Source: Spirochaetae bacterium HGW-Spirochaetae-2 (GTDB lineage Bacteria > Spirochaetota > Spirochaetia > Sphaerochaetales > Sphaerochaetaceae). Taken from it: a DNA stretch of 40,742 nt. The position numbers were made by a program, and so were the translations under genes. A model generated the notes under the pieces. The model saw nothing but the letters and a program-made list of their open reading frames with translations. It was not told the DNA's origin and did not search any database. This document shows, one piece after another, positions 40,602 to 40,742 of the stretch; positions within the stretch are counted from its first letter, which is position 1; every line of letters starts with the position of its first letter. The stretch covers positions 1 through 40,742 of the forward strand of contig PGXW01000024.1 of NCBI GenBank assembly GCA_002839355.1. Reading direction: 5' to 3'.

Positions 40602-40742
40602 ATCATTAACGAACTTATCAGGATGGCGTTGTCCGAAGACCTCGGCATACAAGGTGACGTGACCTCACAGGCAATTTTCACCGATGAAGAAGATATCTTC
40701 ATCCTATTTGCCAAGGACAGTGGGGTGTTGTGCGGGTCGGAG
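40602..40742 (+). CDS. nadC: Nicotinate-nucleotide pyrophosphorylase (quinolinate phosphoribosyltransferase), 5' part
   Basis: The 47 codons before the window edge read as the N-terminal domain of NadC, which converts quinolinate and PRPP to nicotinate mononucleotide in NAD synthesis. INELIRMALSEDLGIQGDVT-SQAIF and the later AKDSGVLCGSE follow the usual start of this enzyme, including the conserved E-D-L-G and G-D-V-T residues. An oddity is that no ATG, GTG or TTG lies in frame between the AGGAAGGAAG ribosome site and these codons. Initiation would need ATC (40602) or ATT (40605), or else a base is missing from the sequence. The first in-frame ATG (RMALS) would delete part of the first helix. 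Confidence 0.75.
   Translation, partial: MINELIRMALSEDLGIQGDVTSQAIFTDEEDIFILFAKDSGVLCGSE

Noticed and set aside
1-40742. tRNA, rRNA, CRISPR arrays, prophage or complete insertion sequences
   Set aside because: None recognised on reading both strands; absence by eye is not proof, and a tRNAscan or Infernal run would settle it.

Overview
ORGANISM. The window looks like a spirochaete of the Sphaerochaeta/Treponema type (inference). The binding-protein signal peptides end in motifs such as FAAGQQE and FSAGKKES, which are typical of Spirochaetales, and the gene content is a dense set of carbohydrate and sugar-acid uptake operons. No rRNA, tRNA, CRISPR array or intact transposase was seen. Two compositional blocks meet near 15.0 kb. 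Sampled 60-base lines left of it are 38-40 % G+C (5041-5100, 14881-14940) and right of it 55-58 % (15121-15180, 31021-31080).

LEFT BLOCK (1-15 kb), sugar-acid or sialic-acid type catabolism. A hairpin-rich stretch at the left edge is followed by a leftward operon running from 5385 to 184: DHDPS/NAL-family lyase, GldA-like dehydrogenase, and TRAP transporter P-Q-M. A FadR-type GntR regulator (5682) is divergent. A second lyase (7299-6406) has its own strong promoter. A second leftward operon (12432 to 7717) encodes a SiaPQM-like TRAP transporter, an SDR dehydrogenase and a Gfo/Idh/MocA oxidoreductase. Divergent to it are a second GntR gene and a NanA-like N-acetylneuraminate lyase. The block ends in a 5'-truncated sigma-54 activator that abuts the G+C-rich block.

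RIGHT BLOCK (15-40.3 kb), polyol or unusual-sugar catabolism. A leftward operon (24860 to 15025) encodes a zinc-dependent MDR dehydrogenase, a DRL-family (DXP-reductoisomerase-like, SAF-domain) oxidoreductase, an FGGY kinase, an RpiR regulator, a DUF4432-SIS fusion protein, a split transketolase and a glycerol-kinase-like FGGY kinase. A FucI-like isomerase (25111-26532) is divergent. A second leftward cluster (40276 to 26703) starts with a YesN/YesM two-component system. It continues with a ribose-type ABC importer (binding protein, permease, ATPase, permease), a second FGGY kinase, a second DRL oxidoreductase, a second MDR dehydrogenase, a VOC protein and a TIM-barrel isomerase, and closes with a good terminator. 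The start of nadC leads rightward off the end of the window.

HOW IT FITS TOGETHER. The kinase + DRL + MDR trio occurs twice, in opposite gene order, with different partners. The founding DRL enzyme interconverts a linear ketose phosphate and a branched polyol phosphate. Together with the split transketolase and the isomerases this points to an uncharacterised route for a branched-chain sugar or polyol (inference). The leaders of both operons carry the same inverted repeat, CCACGG-N4/5-CCGTGG, which may link their regulation.
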